Positions 34,288 to 37,500 of a stretch of 37,500 nucleotides of DNA are shown piece by piece; the stretch's first letter is position 1; each line of letters opens with the position of its first letter. The translations under genes and the position numbers were made by a program. Source of the DNA: Deinococcus indicus (lineage in GTDB: Bacteria > Deinococcota > Deinococci > Deinococcales > Deinococcaceae); NCBI RefSeq assembly GCF_002198095.1, contig NZ_NHMK01000026.1, positions 1-37,500 on the forward strand, read 5' to 3'. Under the pieces are notes generated by a model that did not search any database, was not told where the DNA came from, and saw only the letters and a program-made list of their open reading frames with translations.

Positions 34288-34366
34288 TACGGATTCCGAT
34301 TGCAGGGCGTGCAGAGTCGTTCAATTCGAGCGGAGCGATTCGTGGAGCTGCCCCGCAGTGTGGGAG
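34288..34366 (+). repeat. Truncated TNA-type element (copy F)
   Basis: Begins TACGGATTCCGATTG directly after the YraN stop TGA (34285-34287) and matches the left half of copies B and D to about GTGTGGGAG. No right end or second TNA is recognisable, so it is a decayed copy. Confidence 0.65.
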
Positions 34367-34402
34367 CAGGACGGCAGCGGGCGGGTGCCGGCGGTCATGC
34401 TC

Positions 34403-34408
34403 TAGAAT
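34403..34408 (+). promoter_or_regulatory. -10 box of leaderless small-protein gene
   Basis: TAGAAT ends 7 nt before the ATG at 34416. Confidence 0.5.
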
Positions 34409-34415
34409 CGCTGTC

Positions 34416-34730
34416 ATGAGAAGCGCGTACCTGACTGCTGCCCGCGCCCTGCAACTGGGGCGTGAATGGGCGGTCGAGGGGGATCAGCGCCGCGCCCTGT
34501 CGTCGTACGCCGAGGCGCTGGACCTGCTGACGCTGCTGCCGCCGGAACGCACGCGGGACGTGCTGCTGGCGCACACGCACCTGGCGTTCTACCAGACGCT
34601 GGAACTGGTGGGGGCGCCCGGCAGTCAGCGGCACCTGCAACTGGGCGTCAGTTACGCCCGCAGCACCCGCGATCCCCTGGCCCGCGCGATTGCCGAGGAA
34701 TGCCTCAGCGGCCTGGAAGTGGTGATGTAG
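34416..34730 (+). CDS. Small helical (TPR-like) protein of unknown function
   Basis: 104 residues, all-helical in appearance. The stretch LQLGREWAVEGDQRRALSSYAEALDLLTLLPPE, read in pieces, has the spacing of a tetratricopeptide repeat (Gly/Ala/Tyr/Ala positions), and a second weaker repeat covers the C-terminal half (HLQLGVSYARSTRDPLARAIAEECL). TPR proteins are adaptors. No partner gene is evident. It has its own leaderless promoter, and is convergent with the next minus-strand gene across a perfect 10-bp hairpin. Confidence 0.75.
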   Translation: MRSAYLTAARALQLGREWAVEGDQRRALSSYAEALDLLTLLPPERTRDVLLAHTHLAFYQTLELVGAPGSQRHLQLGVSYARSTRDPLARAIAEECLSGLEVVM

Positions 34731-34799
34731 CACGCCTCACCCGGTCGTGGGGGGATGGGGGCGGGTGACAACCGATTGGCCCGACGAGCCGGAACGTGA

Positions 34800-34830
34800 G
34801 CAGGCCGCGTCCTGTGTGGGCGCGGCCTGC
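34800..34830. terminator. Bidirectional terminator
   Basis: Perfect 10-bp stem (GCAGGCCGCG at 34800-34809, complement at 34821-34830) with an 11-nt loop, between convergent genes. Confidence 0.75.
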
Positions 34831-34848
34831 GGTGCGGGAGGAGGCTGG

Positions 34849-35343
34849 TTACTGGCCGGGCAGGCTGAGCTGCGCGGTGGTCTTGCCGGTCTCGCGGTCG
34901 TGGGTGCACTGCAGGGGCAGCTGACCCAGCGTGTTGACGCGCCCGCCGCTGTGGACGGAGACGGTCGCGGGGGCGGTCAGGCTCCAGCCGCCGCCGTCGA
35001 TGGTCTGGGTGGCGCGGACGATCTCGACCGGTTCGGCTTCCAGGTCGGCGTGGATGCTGTCGCCGGCTTTCAGGGGGGCGCTCTGTTCGATCAGGGTCTT
35101 CAGGGGGATGCTCTGGCCGGCAGCGCCGACCGTCAGTTCGTCGGTGTCGTGCGTGAGTTCCTTGCAGGCCTCGATGAACTTGTACTTGCTGATGCCGTTG
35201 GCGTCCCGGTCGCTGTAGATCGGGTTGTTGCGCACGGCGGTGGCGGTGACGAAGCCCAGGAGGGTCACGCTCAGGAGGATGGCAACCCACAGCAGCGCGC
35301 GGCCTGCGCCTCCGTGGCCGGTGGTTTTGGTGTGCTCACTCAT
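34849..35343 (-). CDS. Membrane-anchored protein of unknown function
   Basis: 164 residues from the ATG at 35343. A short polar N-terminus (MSEHTKTTGHGGAG) is followed by one hydrophobic helix (ALLWVAILLSVTLLGFVTATAV), then an extracytoplasmic beta-rich part of about 125 residues with two Cys (in IEACKEL and LQCTHD) that could form a disulfide. No family recognised. A TATGCT -10 box (35354-35359) ends 10 nt upstream, and AGAGG lies in between. It sits 54 nt after folK on the same strand, so weak read-through from the folate operon is possible. Confidence 0.75.
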   Translation of the reverse strand: MSEHTKTTGHGGAGRALLWVAILLSVTLLGFVTATAVRNNPIYSDRDANGISKYKFIEACKELTHDTDELTVGAAGQSIPLKTLIEQSAPLKAGDSIHADLEAEPVEIVRATQTIDGGGWSLTAPATVSVHSGGRVNTLGQLPLQCTHDRETGKTTAQLSLPGQ

Positions 35344-35397
35344 GTCGCCTCTCAGCATAGCGTCCCGGCGTCACGGGAACGGCGTGGGGGGTGACGG

Positions 35398-35937
35398 TCA
35401 GCTGGGCGGCGGGGCAGGGCGGGGGCGCAGCCAGCCGGGGTCCCGCCGGCCCAGTTCGGCGGTGCCGAGCCGGCGCAGGGCGTCCCGCACGCTCTCGCCG
35501 CTGACGGGGCAGCGCAGGTCCGGGTTCAGGTCCCGCAGGGGGCCGAGCACGAAGGGCCGCTCCCAGGCGCGCGGGTGCGGGAGGGTCAGGGCGGGATCAT
35601 GGCACGTCAGGTCCGCGTACGTGATCAGGTCCAGGTCCAGGGTGCGGGCCGCCCAGCGTTCGTGGCGTTCCCGGCCTGCCTGGGCTTCCAGGGCGTGCAG
35701 CGCGCCGAGCAGCGCGGCGGGGGGCAGGGTGGTCCGCAGTTGCGCGACGGCGTTCAGGTAGTCGGGCTGGCCGGGTGGGCCGCCGACGGGCGCGGTCCGG
35801 TACAGCGCCGACACGCCCTGCACGCGGCCCAGCGCGCCCAGTTGCGTGACGGCCCAGCGCAGCGTGCGCAGCGGGTCGCCCAGGTTCGCGCCCAGCGCGA
35901 TGAAGGCGTCGGCGTGCGGCGGGTCGGGCGCGGTCAT
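35398..35937 (-). CDS. folK: 2-amino-4-hydroxy-6-hydroxymethyldihydropteridine pyrophosphokinase
   Basis: Transfers pyrophosphate from ATP to 6-hydroxymethyl-dihydropterin for folate synthesis. 179 residues with FIALGANLGDP at the start, PDYLNAVAQLRT, and the HPPK signature RWAARTLDLDLITY whose two Asp bind Mg. TLPHPRAWERPFVLGPL completes the fold. It is last of the folP-folB-folK run, 3 nt after the folB stop. Confidence 0.95.
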   Translation of the reverse strand: MTAPDPPHADAFIALGANLGDPLRTLRWAVTQLGALGRVQGVSALYRTAPVGGPPGQPDYLNAVAQLRTTLPPAALLGALHALEAQAGRERHERWAARTLDLDLITYADLTCHDPALTLPHPRAWERPFVLGPLRDLNPDLRCPVSGESVRDALRRLGTAELGRRDPGWLRPRPAPPPS

Positions 35938-35940
35938 GGG

Positions 35941-36303
35941 TCAGCTTCCGGCGCGGCTGAGGGTCAGTTCCGTGAACACGTCCCGGAACACGCCGGGCAG
36001 CGGCGCGAAGGGCTTGTGGACGCGGACCGTCACGGCGGTCAGGGCCGGGTGGTCGCGCAGCAGGCGGCGGCCGATGCGGGCGGTCAGCACCTCGATCAGC
36101 TGGTGGCGGGTGCCCGTGACCTCCTCCTGGATGGCGGCGTAGACGCTGGCGTAGTTGACGGCCTCGTTCAGGTCGTCGTTCAGGTCCGCGAAGGCGTAGT
36201 GCAGTTCGGCGTCCACGACGAAGCGGGCGCCCAGGACCGCCTCGGTGTCGTACACGCCGTGCCGGGCGTGGAATTCCAGTCCCTGGAGGACGACGCGGCT
36301 CAC
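35941..36303 (-). CDS. folB: Dihydroneopterin aldolase
   Basis: Converts 7,8-dihydroneopterin to 6-hydroxymethyl-dihydropterin and glycolaldehyde. 120 residues, normal length: VVLQGLEFHARHGVYDTEAVLGARFVVD opens the domain (in pieces), with the Glu/Asn-rich NEAVNYASVYAAI, and LIEVLTARIGRRLL carrying the active-site Glu. The GTG at 36303 overlaps the folP stop (GTGA). A longer open frame runs antisense-like through folP in the same frame, but only the part from 36303 is FolB. Confidence 0.93.
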   Translation of the reverse strand: MSRVVLQGLEFHARHGVYDTEAVLGARFVVDAELHYAFADLNDDLNEAVNYASVYAAIQEEVTGTRHQLIEVLTARIGRRLLRDHPALTAVTVRVHKPFAPLPGVFRDVFTELTLSRAGS

Positions 36304-37235
36304 GCGCGCTCCGTGTCGGTGTGGTGCATCACACCCGAGTCTAGCGTCCGCCGCGGCCCGGGCGGCCGCGTCCGGTCCCCGCCGCCCAGGGCAGCCTGGA
36401 CTCGCAGCGCCTGGACGTGCGCGGCGGCGGCGTGCGCGCGGACCACGGCGGCCCCGCAGCGGGCGGCGTGCAGGTGCAGGGCCAGCGTGCCGGGGTCGCG
36501 GTCGGCGGCGTGCGGCACGCTGGCCATGAAGTCGATCAGGCGCTTGCGGCTCGCGCCGATCAGGACGGGGTGCGGACCGGCCGTCAGGTCCGGCAGGGCG
36601 CGCAGCAGGCTCAGGTTGTGTTCCAGCGTCTTTCCGAAGCCGATGCCGGGGTCGAGCAGCACGTCCGGCACGCCGGCGTCCAGCGCCTCGCGCGCCTGCG
36701 CCCGCAGGTAACCGTGGACTTCCGCGACCACGTCGGCGTAGTGCGGCGCGGCCTGCATGGTCTGCGGGTCGCCCTGCATGTGCATCACGCAGGCGGGCGC
36801 GCCGGCCTCGGCGCACACGCGGCGCATCTGGGGGTCGCGCAGGCCGGTCACGTCGTTGATCAGGTGCGCTCCGGCCCGCAGCGCCTCGGCGGCCACCTCG
36901 GGCTTCATGGTATCCACGCTGAGCAGCACGTCCGCGCTCCTCAGGGCGCGGATGACCGGCAGCACCCGGTCGAGTTCCTCGTGGGCGGGCACCGGGGCCG
37001 CGCCGGGCCGCGTGCTCTCGCCGCCGATGTCCAGGATGACCACCCCGGCCTCCCGCATGGCCTGCGCGGCGGCCAGGGCGTCTTGCAGGGCCGCGTGGCG
37101 CCCGCCGTCGCTGAAACTGTCCGGCGTGACGTTCAGGATGCCCATGACGGCCGCGCCGGTCCAGCGCCACTCCCAGCCGCGCGGGGTGCGCTGCGCGCCG
37201 GGGGCGGGGCGCCCGAAGGTCAGGCGGTGCGTCAC
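36300..37235 (-). CDS. folP: Dihydropteroate synthase
   Basis: Joins p-aminobenzoate to hydroxymethyl-dihydropterin pyrophosphate; the sulfonamide target. 311 residues, TIM barrel: MGILNVTPDSFSDGG, ILDIGGESTRPGA, VLLSVDTMKPEVAAEAL, HLINDVTGL, VLLDPGIGFGKT and LIGASRKR. It runs about 35 residues longer than usual at the C-terminus (after VQAALGG), an Arg/Pro tail of doubtful structure. The GTG at 37235 overlaps the upstream stop as GTGA, so it is coupled to the unknown gene before it. Confidence 0.95.
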   Translation of the reverse strand: MTHRLTFGRPAPGAQRTPRGWEWRWTGAAVMGILNVTPDSFSDGGRHAALQDALAAAQAMREAGVVILDIGGESTRPGAAPVPAHEELDRVLPVIRALRSADVLLSVDTMKPEVAAEALRAGAHLINDVTGLRDPQMRRVCAEAGAPACVMHMQGDPQTMQAAPHYADVVAEVHGYLRAQAREALDAGVPDVLLDPGIGFGKTLEHNLSLLRALPDLTAGPHPVLIGASRKRLIDFMASVPHAADRDPGTLALHLHAARCGAAVVRAHAAAAHVQALRVQAALGGGDRTRPPGPRRTLDSGVMHHTDTERA

Positions 37236-37500
37236 GCCTCGTCCCGCGCGGCGGGCCGGTCCGGCAGGCGGAAACTGACCAGCACGCGTTGCCGGTCCGG
37301 GAAGGCGTCCACCTGGGCCGGCATGCGCCGCCCGGACCGGAACGGCACGTAACTGTCCTGCACGATGGGCAGCCGCGTATCGAGCGCCACGGCGACCGGG
37401 TGGTCGTCCGGGACGGGCGTGCCGGGCCGCAGGCTGTACTTCACGCCGGGCGCGCCGCCCGACACGCGCACGGTCAGCACCTTCCCGGCGGGCCCGTCGT
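37232..37500 (-). CDS. Partial gene of unknown function upstream of folP
   Basis: Open to the window edge; at least 89 codons, with the N-terminus missing. The visible part is beta-rich (VLTVRVSGGAPGVKYSL, VAVALDTRLPIVQDSYVPF, RVLVSFRLPD). No family recognised. The stop overlaps the folP start by GTGA, so it is the upstream member of the folate operon as far as this window shows. Confidence 0.7.
   Translation of the reverse strand, partial: DGPAGKVLTVRVSGGAPGVKYSLRPGTPVPDDHPVAVALDTRLPIVQDSYVPFRSGRRMPAQVDAFPDRQRVLVSFRLPDRPAARDEA

Overview
The window is about 70% G+C and reads as a Deinococcus chromosome segment, probably not a plasmid. The case rests on an archaeal/eukaryotic-type prolyl-tRNA synthetase ending in Tyr, a homodimeric PDH E1 followed by a two-lipoyl E2, an AdaA-AlkA fusion, and a promoter style known from Deinococcus: a TANNNT -10 box ending 6-8 nt before the start codon (leaderless mRNA). 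I count 13 such starts. The genus call is inference from gene content. I see no rRNA, tRNA, CRISPR array, prophage or complete insertion sequence.

Layout. 1-1.7 kb: end of a short repeat, then proS. 1.8-6.8 kb: a beta-glucan locus with a GH16 lipoprotein and lacI on the minus strand, diverging from a large GH9 cellulase lipoprotein; a LacI-type palindrome sits on each of the two divergent promoters. 7-11.4 kb: an orphan SsuA-like binding protein, an Arg/Gly-rich protein of unknown function, and glgX. 11.5-16.2 kb: an App1-type phosphatase, two short-chain dehydrogenases, a subtilase and a 56-residue membrane protein. 16.4-19.1 kb: a photolyase split into two overlapping genes in reversed domain order, diverging from a padR / membrane protein / signal peptidase I operon. 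19.1-21.4 kb: a PEP-mutase-like enzyme with adaA-alkA. 21.5-28.4 kb: the aceE-aceF operon, a divergent LysR regulator and an MFS exporter. 28.5-34.3 kb: uvrB, a secreted unknown, a uracil permease, and a dsRNA-binding-domain / HAD / YraN operon. 34.4-37.5 kb: two small unknowns and the folate operon (unknown-folP-folB-folK).

The most unusual structure is a family of about 155-bp non-autonomous elements (six copies or remnants) with TACGG...CCGTA inverted ends and 3-bp TNA target duplications. Four of the six abut exactly the TGA/TAA stop codon of a neighbouring gene. A TNA target explains this, because the duplication rebuilds the stop codon and leaves the protein intact. Other points worth following are the split photolyase, two tiny leaderless upstream ORFs whose stop codons overlap the start of the real gene (GTGA/ATGA), and a perfect inverted repeat over the aceE promoter beside lysR.

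Convergent gene pairs are mostly separated by strong perfect-stem hairpins, and operon neighbours mostly overlap by ATGA or GTGA. Most long antisense reading frames are by-products of G+C-rich third positions and were discarded.
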